A stretch of 64,000 bases of DNA from Dallia pectoralis (Eukaryota > Chordata > Actinopteri > Esociformes > Umbridae): assembly GCA_029465975.1 (NCBI GenBank), contig CM055739.1, positions 7,980,266 through 8,044,265 of the forward strand, read 5' to 3'. Below, one piece after another: positions 15,806 to 24,408 of the stretch. The notes under the pieces are model-generated. The model was not told where the DNA came from and did no database searches. It worked only from the letters and a program-made list of their open reading frames with translations. The stretch's first letter is position 1. The number at the start of each line of letters is the position of its first letter. The position numbers and the translations under genes were made by a program.

Positions 15806-16324
15806 GGTTAGTTAAGCTGTGGGAAGGCAGGTAAGGTTACTCTCATTGTTTTGGTCCAGCCCCTTTTCCCCACATTTACTTCGTTATGTAGTAATGAATA
15901 CCCAGTATCAGTACCCAGTTCACATCCACAACCCCGTACCTGTCACACAGGTCCCACAGAGAGTTGTGTACTGGGGTGTTGTGTTCCCTCGCCCAGAGCC
16001 GGACGTATTTGTATTACTGGATATAATGGTCGGATTGCAGTCCTGAACTTTACTTTTAAAGATATCGCTGGACATGCTGTACGATAACCACACAGTTTTA
16101 ATAGATGTCTAAACTTGGCACAGCATGTCTCCAAACCTCTACTGGGGTCTTATGTCATACGCATCAACTCTGATTGGATCAAGATCCCTCATTAATTTCA
16201 CCAGGCAGCTGCACAGAAGGAGGAGAGAGGTTGCCGAGTTAAAATAGCGTTTCACTTAGTATTGTATCGCTATAGAAACCAGTTGGGGCTATATTAGTTA
16301 CTGAACAGCGTAGACTCCTCATTG
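15806..16324. other. Unique sequence, no gene seen
   Basis: No motif-bearing frame was found. Short overlapping frames around 15819-16134 have no recognisable domain. Confidence 0.5.
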
Positions 16325-16603
16325 ATGGTTAGAGAGAGAGAGAGAGAGAGTGTGTAGCCTTTTCTATCTCTCTAACCCCCCTCTATCCCTATCTCTTTCT
16401 CTCTCTCTCTCTCTCTAACTCTCCCCCCTCTACCCCTATCTCTTTCTTTCTCTCTTTCTCTCTCTTTCTCTCTCCCTCTAACTCCCCCCCTCTACCCCTA
16501 TCTCTCTCTCACTCTTTCTCCCTCTCTCTCACTCCCTCTCTCTCTCTCCCTCTAACTCTCCCCCCTCTACCCCTATCTCTCTCTCCCTCTCTCTCTCTCC
16601 CTA

Positions 16604-16641
<38 letters not shown>

Positions 16642-16738
16642 ACTCTCTAACTCTCCCCCCTCTACCCCTCTCTCTCTCTCTCCCTCTCTCTCTAACTCTC
16701 TACCCCCATCTATCTATCTATCTATCTCTCTCTCTGTG
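16325..16738. repeat. (GA)n then (CT)n-rich polypyrimidine tract
   Basis: A short (GA)n run is followed by about 370 bp of CT-rich sequence. A phrase like CTCTAACTCTCCCCCCTCTACCCCTATCT recurs four or five times at irregular spacing, and (ATCT)n sits near the end. Confidence 0.9.
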
Positions 16739-17985
16739 TCATGCATCCATGATGACCTAACCAGCGCACCAGAGGCCTTTTGTTTTTCTGCACCCTTTAC
16801 AGAATAGCTGTGAGCCTGTCATGGACCCTCCAGCAAGGTTCAATGGTCTGTCAACATTTAGGGCCGGATAAAGACAGAGAGGGGAAAACCCGGGCTCTGG
16901 GGAGAATTACGGAGAAAGAAGAAATGAGCGAGCGCGGAGTGTTTGGGAAAGAGTTCTTATGTGTGTTTTCTGCGGTGACAAGCTGCAGTCGAACTGAAAA
17001 TACCTAGAGCATGCAGAAGCAAAGCATTGTGGGGTACATTAGACCCCTGTGACATGATGAATCGGGGCCTTGACAAACACAATTGGATTCTGCGTCCCCT
17101 GGGTTCAAACAGAGCAGCGTTTTGTACTCGGCCTATGGGGCTGTTTTTCCTAGTTGGGAAGATATATCACAAGCTCCGATGCTCCGAAGTTGGCTCGGAC
17201 GCGCTGAAACAAAACACACATCCTTTGGAGATTCCATTAAAGAACTGGGATTTCTATCTGTACTTCCATTTGAACCGATAAACAACACCCTGAACTGATG
17301 AACTGAGATTCAGCAACTTGCAATTGTGATCGGCGCCGAAGAGTAAAAGGTGAGGCAAAAACGTGGACCGACGACAGGTTTGAGCCAAACCCCACGTTGA
17401 CGTCGCACAGGCCGTCAGCGGCAACACGCGGTCACGGCGACAAACAATCGCCCGAGACGAGCTTGTGCCGAAGTAACAAAAAACGGCGGAATTAATTTAA
17501 TCAAAGTGAACTTATTATCATCCTCCAGCGTGCTGATTGTGTGAAGTACAAAGTGTCGTTCGTTTGGGTTACAATGTTCTGTGACGTTTCAGCAACACTG
17601 ACGGAGCTTCAGGGGAGTGTATCTTTATTTCTCACAGGATCCCGACGTGAACCAATTACTCTTCGACTATATGTACAATTCCAATCTATACAAATCAACC
17701 CCGCGTCGTTATGCGCAATATAATAATTACCCCGGCTATAATGTGTATCTTTATCTTGACATGTGAGGCACAGATCGTCTGATCCAAGTGGTCTGCCCAT
17801 CATATTCCGGTTTCCACAGTTGTGTCACCTGTCCTTGCAATTAAAACTTTACTCCGACCGGAAGATGTGACTTGACTGGGAAAGACAAAAAGGCATCTGT
17901 CACTGGAGTGTCCACTGCTATTGTGTCATGGTCAGTTTGAGGGAAATGGAAGTGACACGAATGGAGAGCGGTTGGTCCATGTCTC
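16739..17985. other. Unique sequence, no gene seen
   Basis: Short frames only (60-84 codons), without domains or convincing splice sites. Confidence 0.5.
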
Positions 17986-18052
17986 TCGGAGAGGGAGGGA
18001 GAGGGGGAGAGGGGGGAGGGAGAGGGGGGAGGGAGAGGGGGAGATGGCAGAG
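17986..18052. repeat. G-rich (GGGAGA)-like tract
   Basis: The plus strand is almost pure purine with many runs of three to six G separated by one to three bases. It satisfies the usual G-quadruplex pattern. A functional role is only inference. Confidence 0.75.
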
Positions 18053-18637
18053 GGAGGGCATTCTAACAATTTTTATAGATTCACTTGGTGAACCGTATTT
18101 ACATTAGGTTGACTTATAACGTGCATGCAGAAAAGGTCTCATGCCGGCGTTTATATCGTGTATTGTGGCCGTGCAGATTTTCAGCTGTGTCTCAACACGA
18201 GTGCTTCTGAGACGACCCGGTCAATAGGTCCGAAAGGGATATAACCCTATTTCACTTAGGATTCTGAAACCTATGATGTTGGAAATATGTATTTTGTGTC
18301 AGGTTCAGATACGACGGGCGGACCGGCTTGTGTTGACCGTGACCTTTTCCAACGTGGCTCACGCAGCTCATGGCCATGGCAAACGCCGGGGAACGAATGA
18401 TTTATGGGGAAAACCGGGAACGCTGTGAACAGCAACGACGACGTGACCTATGAGGAATGTTTTTGGGAACACCTGGGTTGGGTTTCACATGCAGCAGGTG
18501 CCTTCAGATTGGTTTCCACCGTGTAGATGTCTGACCACCTGTTCTTCTCCCGCTAGCTGCTCTGAAACGTGGACTCAATGCTTCCCCCAGAACGGGGAAC
18601 ATGGACGAAACTGCTTGAGAAGGAAGAAGACTGCCCT
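18053..18637. other. Unique sequence, no gene seen
   Basis: No supported coding or RNA feature. Confidence 0.5.
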
Positions 18638-18644
18638 GTGTGTG

Positions 18645-18808
18645 TGTGTGTACTGTATGAGCCTCTGTGATATCCCTTTGTCTGCTCTGTGTGTGTTTGT
18701 GTGTGTGTATGTGTGTGTGTGTGTGTGTGTGTATGTGTGTGTGTGTGTGTGTGTGTTTGTATTTTGTGTGTGTGTGTGTGTGTGTGTATGTGTGTGTGTG
18801 TGTTTGTA

Positions 18809-18848
<40 letters not shown>

Positions 18849-18884
18849 GTATGTGAGCCTCTGTGATATCCTTTGTCTGCTCTG
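18645..18884. repeat. (GT)n tract bounded by a 193-bp-spaced duplication
   Basis: The phrase TACTGTATGAGCCTCTGTGATATCC...TTTGTCTGCTCTG at about 18650-18692 recurs at about 18843-18884 with a TG insertion. Between them lies a compound GT tract. A unit of about 193 bp including the tract was therefore duplicated. Confidence 0.88.
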
Positions 18885-19220
18885 CGTACACGCGTTTCAG
18901 TGTTGTTGTCGTCAGCGCTACACTTGTCAAGGTATTTGTTCGGGCAACTCAGCGGTGCCGTCCCAGCGAGATCTGTGCACCGTTGCCTTTTTCCCTTTTA
19001 AAAAGGCTGCGCTGTTTGCTTGAACGCCTGCAAGTCCGAGCCCAGTGCCCTAATCCTGCCCTGCTCTTCCTCTAAGCAGGGTGTTAACTTAATCCTCCTC
19101 ATTTAGGCAGCTGCACTGCCGGGGGACTGAGGGGGAAAAAAAGTTTTAATTCTGTGACTGACACTTTCAGCTGTTGTGACATCCCCCTCAGATGCTGCTT
19201 TTCACTGTCTAAAGATTTAA
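18885..19220. other. Unique sequence, no gene seen
   Basis: No feature supported beyond short frames. Confidence 0.45.
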
Positions 19221-19375
19221 CCTACATGTGAACCTGTGGAAATGCATTGATGCCAGTCTACCTGTTTATGTCCTGTACTCTGGTTAACCTGCCTACATGT
19301 GAACCTGCAGAAACAGATGGATGCCAGTCTACCTGTTTTTGTTTCTTACATTGGTAAACCTGCCTTCATGTACAT
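19221..19375. repeat. Diverged 71-bp tandem repeat, about 2.2 copies
   Basis: CCTACATGTGAACCTG begins at 19221 and 19292, and a weaker copy (CCTTCATGTA) at 19362. GATGCCAGTCTACCTGTTT follows in the first two copies. These are old, diverged copies. Confidence 0.75.
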
Positions 19376-19416
19376 GTGTTTATGTACAGTAATATTTACC
19401 ATATAGGCCTACATAC

Positions 19417-19421
19417 TGTAT
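19417..19421. repeat. Target-site duplication TGTAT, left copy
   Basis: Identical to 23249-23253 across the LTR element. A 5-bp duplication is normal for Ty3/gypsy and many other LTR integrases. Confidence 0.9.
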
Positions 19422-19840
19422 TGTCACGGACGGAGCGGCGTAGTGCGGTGAAAGCCATGTGCAGAGCCAATAGATCCGTTTAACCAGGTTTATTCAAGAC
19501 AACCTGAACATAAAACAAACCGAGTACGGCGAAAACACACTAAACTGTGAACTTAAATCAAAGATGCGCACATAGCGACTTACACACAAACGTTTAAGAA
19601 CGACAGCTATATACATACACACACACACACTCACCTCTAAAACACAGTGACATGTAGTAACACACAATGCTAAGCAAGGAGTGACTTGCTAGCGACCCCT
19701 TTATATCCCGACATAAAGTGACAGATTACTAACAGCTGTGACCACGTGAAAGAGGAAGTAATCACAGCTAGTGAGAACAAAAACACGGAAGTGGATCACC
19801 GAAATGGAAGTGTAGCAACGCCACCACACCAATCGTGACA
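19422..19840 (-). repeat. 3' LTR of element 1
   Basis: 419 bp, matching the other LTR by eye except one CA fewer in the short (CA)n. The minus-strand AATAAA (plus 19489-19494) would end the transcript. Confidence 0.93.
19489..19494 (-). terminator. Polyadenylation signal in 3' LTR of element 1
   Basis: AATAAA on the minus strand, near the R/U5 part of the 3' LTR. The same signal in the 5' LTR is at about 22895-22900. Confidence 0.65.
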
Positions 19841-19938
19841 GTATCCCCCACTAAAAGGCTAGCTCCCCAGATAGCCGAACGAACTAACAAAAACCCTAAG
19901 GGAGCAACAAGACAGAACCCACAGTTAAACCCAATGGG

Positions 19939-22407
19939 TTAGTCCATCAGGACGGGTCCAGTCCTGAATAGGCCACGGTAGCCGACCGCCATCTCGAGCG
20001 GCTGAGAGGCCGCCAGTTTGAGCGGCTCAGGGTGCGTCGTGGCAGCGGCCATCGTGGGCGACGTGGCGGAGGCCATCGTTGGCGACGTGGCTGAGGCCAT
20101 CGTTGGCGACGTGGCGGAGGCCATCGTGGGCGACGTGGCGGAGGCCATCGTGGGCGACGTGGCGGAGGCCATCGTGAGCGTAGTCGTGGCGGCGGCCATC
20201 GTGAGCGTCGTCGTGGCGGCGGCCATCGTGAGCGTCGTCGTGGCGGCGGCCATCGGGGCGTCGTCGTGGCGGCGGCCATCGTGAGCGTCGTCGTGGCGGC
20301 GGCCATCGTGACGTCGTCGTGGCGGCGGCCATCGTGAGCGTCGTCGTGGCGGCGGCCATCGTGGCGTAGTCGTGGCGGCGGCCATCGTGAGCGTAGTCGT
20401 GGCGGCGGCCATCGTGAGCGTAGTCGTGGCGGCGGCCATCGTGAGCGCAGTCGTGGCGGCGGCCATCGTGAGCGCAGTCGTGGCGGCGGCCATCGTGAGC
20501 GCAGTCGTGGCGGCGGCCATCGTGAGCGCAGTCGTGGCGGCGGCCATCGTGAGCGCAGTCGTGGCGGCGGCCATCGTGGCGCAGTCGTGGCGGCGGCCAT
20601 CGTGAGTGCAGTCGTGGCGGCGGCCATCGTGAGCGTCGTCGTGGCGGCGGCCATCGTGAGCGTCGTCGTGGCGGCGGCCATCGTGGCGTCGCGTGGCGGC
20701 GGTGGCGGCGGCCATCGTGGGCGTCGTCGTGGCGCGGCCTTCGTGGGCGGCGTCGTGGCGCGGCCTTCGTGGGCGTCGTCGTGGCGGCGGCCATCGTGAG
20801 CGTCGTCGTGGCGGCGGCCATCGTGAGCGTCGTCGTGGCGGCGGCCATCGTGAGCGTCGTCGTGGCGCGGCCTTCGTGGGCGGCGATGCGGCAGCCATTG
20901 TGGGCGGCGATGCGGCAGCCATTGTGGGCGGCGATGCGGCAGCCATTGTGGGCGGCGATGCGGCAGCCATTGTGGGCGGCGATGCGGCAGCCATTGTGGG
21001 CGGCGATGCGGCAGCCATTGTGGGCGGCGATGCGGCAGCCATTGTGGGCGGCGATGCGGCAGCCATTGTGGGCGGCGATGCGGCAGCCACTGTGGGCGGC
21101 GATGCGGCAGCCATCTTGGGCGCGGGCGTGACGGCGGGGGCCATCGTGGACGCTGGCGTGACGGCGGGGGCCATCGTGGACGCTGGCGTGACGGCGGCAG
21201 CCATCTTGGGCGCTGGCGTGACGACGGCAGCCATCTTGGGCGCTGGCGTGACGACGACGGCAGCCATCTTGAGCGCTGGCGTGACGGCAACAGCCATCTT
21301 GGGCGCGGGCGTGACGGCGGGAGCCATCGTGGACGTGGGCGTGACGACGGCAGCCATCTTGGGCGCTGGCGGGACGACGGCAGCCATCTTGGGCGCTGGC
21401 GGGACGGCAGGAGCCATCGTGGACGCTGGCGTGACGGCGGCAGCCATCTTGGGCGCTGGCGTGACGACGGCAGCCATCTTGGGCGCTGGCGTGACGACGA
21501 CGGCAGCCATCTTGAGCGCTGGCGTGACGGCAACAGCCATCTTGGGCGCGGGCGTGACGGCGGGAGCCATCGTGGACGCGGGCGTGCCGACGGCAGCCAT
21601 CTTGGGCGCTGGCGGGACGACGGCAGCCATCTTGGGCGCTGGCGGGACGGCAGGAGCCATCGTGGGGCGGACGGCAGGAGCCATCGTGGACGCTGGCGTG
21701 ACGGCGGCAGCCATCTTGGGCGCTGGCGTGACGGCAACAGCCTTCTTTGGCGCTGGCGTGACGGCGGCAGCCATCTTGGGCGCTGGCGTGACTGAGGCCA
21801 TCTCGGGCACAGGCGTAGCTGAGGCCATCTCGGGCACAGGCGTAGCTGAAGCCATCTCAGGCACAGGCGTAGCTGAGGCCATCTCGGGCACAGGCGTAGC
21901 TGAGGCCATCTCAGGCGCAGGCGTAGCTGAGGCCATCTCAGGCGCAGGCGTAGCTGAGGCCATCTCAGGCGCAGGCGTAGCTGAGGCCATCTCAGGCGCA
22001 GGCGTAGCTGAGGCCATCTCAGGCGCAGGCGTAGCTGAGGCCATCTCAGGCGCAGGCGTAGCTGAGGCCATCTCAGGCGCAGGCGTAGCTGAGGCCATCT
22101 CAGGCGCAGGCGTAGCTGAGGCCATCTCAGGCGCAGGCGTAGCTGAGGCCATCTCAGGCGCAGGCGTAGCTGAGGCCATCTCAGGCGCAGGCGTAGCTGA
22201 GGCCATCTCAGGCGCAGGCGTAGCTGAGGCCATCTCGGGCGCAGGCGTAGCTGAGGCCATCTCGGGCACAGGCGTAGCTGAGGCCATCTCGGGCACAGGC
22301 GTAGCTGAAGCCATCTCGGGCGCAGGCGTGGCGGAGGCGATCTCTGGCGTCAGATCTTGAAAGTCCAGCCATGCCTTCCACCACGCCCTAATGACAGCCG
22401 GGGCTGC
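19939..22407 (-). CDS. Element 1 ORF B, Met-Ala/Pro tandem-repeat frame
   Basis: Open from just after a TAA at 22408-22410 to a stop at 19939, it overlaps ORF A by 20 bases in the +1 frame. A short unique head with RAWWKAWLDFQDL leads into repeats: MASATPAPE (9 residues), MAAAVTPAP variants, MAAASPPT (8), then the same DNA read in shifted frames as RWPPPRRRS and HDGRRHDDA, then MAAATTALT. Several single-base unit changes move the reading among three stop-free frames, so the lower half gives little evidence of protein selection. Translation would need a +1 shift or internal start and is unproven. Confidence 0.4.
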   Translation of the reverse strand, partial: AAPAVIRAWWKAWLDFQDLTPEIASATPAPEMASATPVPEMASATPVPEMASATPAPEMASATPAPEMASATPAPEMASATPAPEMASATPAPEMASATPAPEMASATPAPEMASATPAPEMASATPAPEMASATPAPEMASATPAPEMASATPAPEMASATPAPEMASATPVPEMASATPVPEMASATPVPEMASATPVPEMASVTPAPKMAAAVTPAPKKAVAVTPAPKMAAAVTPASTMAPAVRPTMAPAVPPAPKMAAVVPPAPKMAAVGTPASTMAPAVTPAPKMAVAVTPALKMAAVVVTPAPKMAAVVTPAPKMAAAVTPASTMAPAVPPAPKMAAVVPPAPKMAAVVTPTSTMAPAVTPAPKMAVAVTPALKMAAVVVTPAPKMAAVVTPAPKMAAAVTPASTMAPAVTPASTMAPAVTPAPKMAAASPPTVAAASPPTMAAASPPTMAAASPPTMAAASPPTMAAASPPTMAAASPPTMAAASPPTMAAASPPTMAAASPPTKAAPRRRSRWPPPRRRSRWPPPRRRSRWPPPRRRPRRPRHDAAHEGRATTTPTMAAATAATRRHDGRRHDDAHDGRRHDDAHDGRRHDCTHDGRRHDCATMAAATTALTMAAATTALTMAAATTALTMAAATTALTMAAATTALTMAAATTTLTMAAATTTLTMAAATTTPRWPPPRRRSRWPPPRRRHDGRRHDDAHDGRRHDDAPMAAATTTLTMAAATTTLTMAAATTTLTMASATSPTMASATSPTMASATSPTMASATSPTMASATSPTMAAATTHPEPLKLAASQPLEMAVGYRGLFRTGPVLMD
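20041..20870 (-). repeat. 24- and 27-bp CpG-dense arrays
   Basis: A 24-bp unit (GCCATCGTGGGCGACGTGGC plus GGAG) fills about 20041-20170. A 27-bp unit (GCCATCGTGAGCGTCGTCGT plus GGCGGCG) follows to about 20870. Some units lack one base (GTGACGTCG, GTGGCGTAG), shifting the frame. Most 27-bp units carry about five CpGs. Confidence 0.9.
20871..21110 (-). repeat. 24-bp array (MAAASPPT), about 10 units
   Basis: The plus-strand unit is GCGGCAGCCATTGTGGGCGG plus CGAT, repeated with almost no variation. Confidence 0.93.
21111..21785 (-). repeat. 27/30-bp array (KMAAAVTPAP type), about 24 units
   Basis: The plus-strand unit is GACGGCAGCCATCTTGGGCG plus CTGGCGT, with 3-bp additions (GACGACGGCAGCC). 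A block of several units seems duplicated (near 21190-21330 and 21430-21580), a higher-order arrangement. Confidence 0.88.
21786..22340 (-). repeat. 27-bp array (MASATPAPE), about 20 units
   Basis: The plus-strand unit is GAGGCCATCTCAGGCGCAGG followed by CGTAGCT. The array is very homogeneous, with C/T and G/A variants at a few sites, and the units stay in one frame throughout. Confidence 0.93.
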
Positions 22408-22825
22408 TTATGTAACCCCTCCGGGATTTCTCTGTCCCGGAGGTAGGTGGTCGGAAAGGGTCTTCCCACGGCGGGGGTAGTGGCTGTAGCTCCAGGGCTC
22501 TTGCTGGCCCTGGCTGCAGCCCCGGAACAGTGGGCGGTGTCTTCTGCCCGCCCCAGCCGACGTCCGATGTTGCGGGGACTAGTCGACTGAGGACGGGATC
22601 CCATAGCAGGGCGTCTTCCAGGGAGTCCTCCTCCACTCGCTCGTAGACTGCCTCCTCATCATCCGAGGAGAGGGAGTCGGACCCCCAATCACCCTGCCAG
22701 GTGTAGCGCTGCTCCTGCTGCTCCGTGGGTTGACGGTGAGCTTCATACCTCGGAGCGCTATAGCTTGCCCCTCCGAGGAATCCACTCACCGTCCGGCTCT
22801 GCGGGCTTCTTGGGAGGCTTAGCAT
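22388..22825 (-). CDS. Element 1 ORF A, Gag-position protein of unknown fold
   Basis: The ATG lies two bases after the 5' LTR (GA-ATG) with A at -3; an in-frame ATG within the LTR could extend it. The 145-residue product is basic then Gln-rich, with an acidic patch (SLSSDDEEAVYE, EEDSLED) followed by WDPVLSRLVPA and a Pro-rich tail. The position is that of gag, but there is no CCHC knuckle or recognisable capsid motif. The WDPxxxxLxPA motif also occurs in the ORF of the LTR element at 41.7 kb. The frame ends at TAG in a 20-base overlap with the next frame. It may be an unusual Gag, an accessory protein, or non-functional cargo. Confidence 0.6.
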   Translation of the reverse strand: MLSLPRSPQSRTVSGFLGGASYSAPRYEAHRQPTEQQEQRYTWQGDWGSDSLSSDDEEAVYERVEEDSLEDALLWDPVLSRLVPATSDVGWGGQKTPPTVPGLQPGPARALELQPLPPPWEDPFRPPTSGTEKSRRGYISSPGCH

Positions 22826-22827
22826 TC

Positions 22828-23248
22828 TGTCACGGACGGAGCGGCGTAGTGCGGTGAAAGCCATGTGCAGAGCCAATAGATCCGTTTAACCAGGTTTATT
22901 CAAGACAACCTGAACATAAAACAAACCGAGTACGGCGAAAACACACTAAACTGTGAACTTAAATCAAAGATGCGCACATAGCGACTTACACACAAACGTT
23001 TAAGAACGACAGCTATATACATACACACACACACACACTCACCTCTAAAACACAGTGACATGTAGTAACACACAATGCTAAGCAAGGAGTGACTTGCTAG
23101 CGACCCCTTTATATCCCGACATAAAGTGACAGATTACTAACAGCTGTGACCACGTGAAAGAGGAAGTAATCACAGCTAGTGAGAACAAAAACACGGAAGT
23201 GGATCACCGAAATGGAAGTGTAGCAACGCCACCACACCAATCGTGACA
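22828..23248 (-). repeat. 5' LTR of element 1
   Basis: 421 bp, ending in 7-bp inverted termini TGTCACG/CGTGACA. It carries the promoter for the element. An in-frame ATG also lies inside its U5 part, upstream of the internal start codon. Confidence 0.93.
23108..23115 (-). promoter_or_regulatory. TATA-like box in 5' LTR of element 1
   Basis: The minus strand reads GATATAAA followed by GGGG, about 140 bp into the LTR and well upstream of the AATAAA. This is the normal order of U3 promoter and R polyadenylation signal. It is inferred from motif and position only. Confidence 0.6.
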
Positions 23249-23253
23249 TGTAT
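23249..23253. repeat. Target-site duplication TGTAT, right copy
   Basis: Pairs with 19417-19421. Confidence 0.9.
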
Positions 23254-23393
23254 GAACAAAAAAAATCAATAAACGCAGTGTCAAAACATAATAATAGAGT
23301 CACTGAATTCATCAGTGTGCCAGATATATTTGTAAAAATCCATAGAAATCCGTAAAGAAATTATGTGTGTCACTCTTTTTCTCCATCATTTGC

Positions 23394-23399
23394 TTTAAT
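23394..23399 (-). terminator. Possible polyadenylation signal ATTAAA
   Basis: Minus-strand ATTAAA, about 60 bp after the stop of the candidate terminal exon. LTR element 1 begins about 145 bp further on. Confidence 0.35.
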
Positions 23400-23455
23400 A
23401 ATGCAGGACATAGAAACATCACAACCTCCATGAACATCTGAAGGTCTGTAGATAT

Positions 23456-23664
23456 TTATAAATACATGTTCATCCTGTGTTCCAGGAGTTTCTGTCTCGC
23501 TGCCAGTCCGGCGTAGCGCGTCTGGTGTAACTGCCCGTCTTTGAACTGCTTTCTGAACACCCATGATAGGATCTTGATTAGACCAAACAGGAAGACGGCC
23601 ATAACAAGGCTGACACTTCCCAGCAGGAACCGTCTCAAGACGAGGGTCAGTTCCGAAGACGAAT
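23456..23664 (-). CDS. Candidate terminal exon of a host membrane-protein gene (partial)
   Basis: A good acceptor (GTTGTTTTACCCAG) precedes a 209-bp exon ending in TAA. The roughly 69 encoded residues start with a short Ser/Glu stretch. One hydrophobic segment of about 20 residues follows (FLLGSVSLVMAVFLFGLIKI), then a basic, amphipathic tail (SWVFRKQFKDGQ, ARQKLLEHRMNMYL). Codon use is strongly gene-like: CTG, GTC, AAG, CAG and ATC dominate, unlike the surrounding DNA. ATTAAA lies about 60 bp downstream. I do not recognise the family. Upstream exons would lie at higher coordinates, but none was identified. Topology suggests a single-pass or tail-anchored membrane protein. Confidence 0.55.
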
Positions 23665-23671
23665 CTGGGTA

Positions 23672-24258
23672 AAACAACTCCCCGCGTGCCCGTTCGCTGT
23701 CAACCTGCTTGTTACCTTGATTGCTGAAAGGTATTTATCTGATTTCCCCTCTGGGTTCTCTGTCTTTGTGCCGTTTAACTAGCGTCTGGCTTCCGGAGGC
23801 TCTAATTGCACGGCGGCTCTCTGGAGCTCACTTGGCCGATTGCAGGTGCGGCTACGCTGTGGAATAATTGAACAAACAGTTGTAATGCGCATTCCCACAC
23901 CGTTCGGTAGGCCTGCCCCCGTCTCTCTGGCTGGAGACAGGATGGCTGGAGGCCTACGCGGGGTTGTCAGAGGGCTGAGTATTGACTGTTCGCCGTTGCC
24001 AATCGAAAGTGTATACCACGTCTTCTAACGCCTACGCTGTAGGAGGGAGGGAAACGTTGAAGCGTTGCAAAAATCTATGGTCAAGCGGCGAATACTCATG
24101 CAGCTGGCGTGCTCAGAGCATCGGCCTTCATTCCGGGAAATAATGGGAGTGTTTTTAAAGATATTTGCCCCTCTTCAATGCCCCCGTTAGAAAAACATAA
24201 TGTTCCCATTGAGTGCACCTATTTAGAAATCACTGTCCCTTTGATGTTGACATGTTGT
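23672..24258. other. Unique sequence upstream of the candidate exon
   Basis: Probably intron if the terminal exon is real. No further exon was recognised. Confidence 0.4.
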
Positions 24259-24408
24259 CAGAACCTAGCAGAACGTAACAGAACGTAACAGAACGTAACA
24301 GAACCTAGCGGAACCAAGCAGAACCTAGCAGAACGTAGCAGGACCAAGCAGAACCTAGCAGAACCTAGCGGAACCAAGCAGAACCTAGCAGAAACTAGCA
24401 GAACCTAG
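24259..24408. repeat. 10-bp minisatellite, 15 units
   Basis: The unit CAGAACCTAG and variants (CAGAACGTAA, CGGAACCAAG) fill exactly 150 bp. Confidence 0.93.

Larger units (their letters stand above)
19422..23248 (-). mobile_element. Young non-autonomous LTR retrotransposon with repeat-built interior (element 1)
   Basis: Two direct LTRs of about 420 bp (TGTCACG...CGTGACA) flank 2987 bp. The perfect 5-bp duplication TGTAT lies at 19417-19421 and 23249-23253. On the minus strand the LTR has a TATA-like GATATAAA and an AATAAA signal. A purine-rich tract with GTGGGGGATAC abuts the 3' LTR. Hence the 5' LTR is at 22828-23248. No protease, reverse transcriptase, RNase H or integrase is present. The interior has a short unique N-terminal coding region and about 2.3 kb of GC-rich tandem repeats. 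The LTRs appear to differ only by one CA step, so insertion is very recent and enzymes came from another element. Confidence 0.92.

Noticed and set aside
14294..15834. Five overlapping frames of 470-500 codons on both strands
   Set aside because: The 27-bp unit is stop-free in five frames. The encoded nonapeptides have no non-repetitive domain attached.
20693..22360. 555-codon plus-strand frame over element 1
   Set aside because: It is antisense to the element and made entirely of stop-free repeats.
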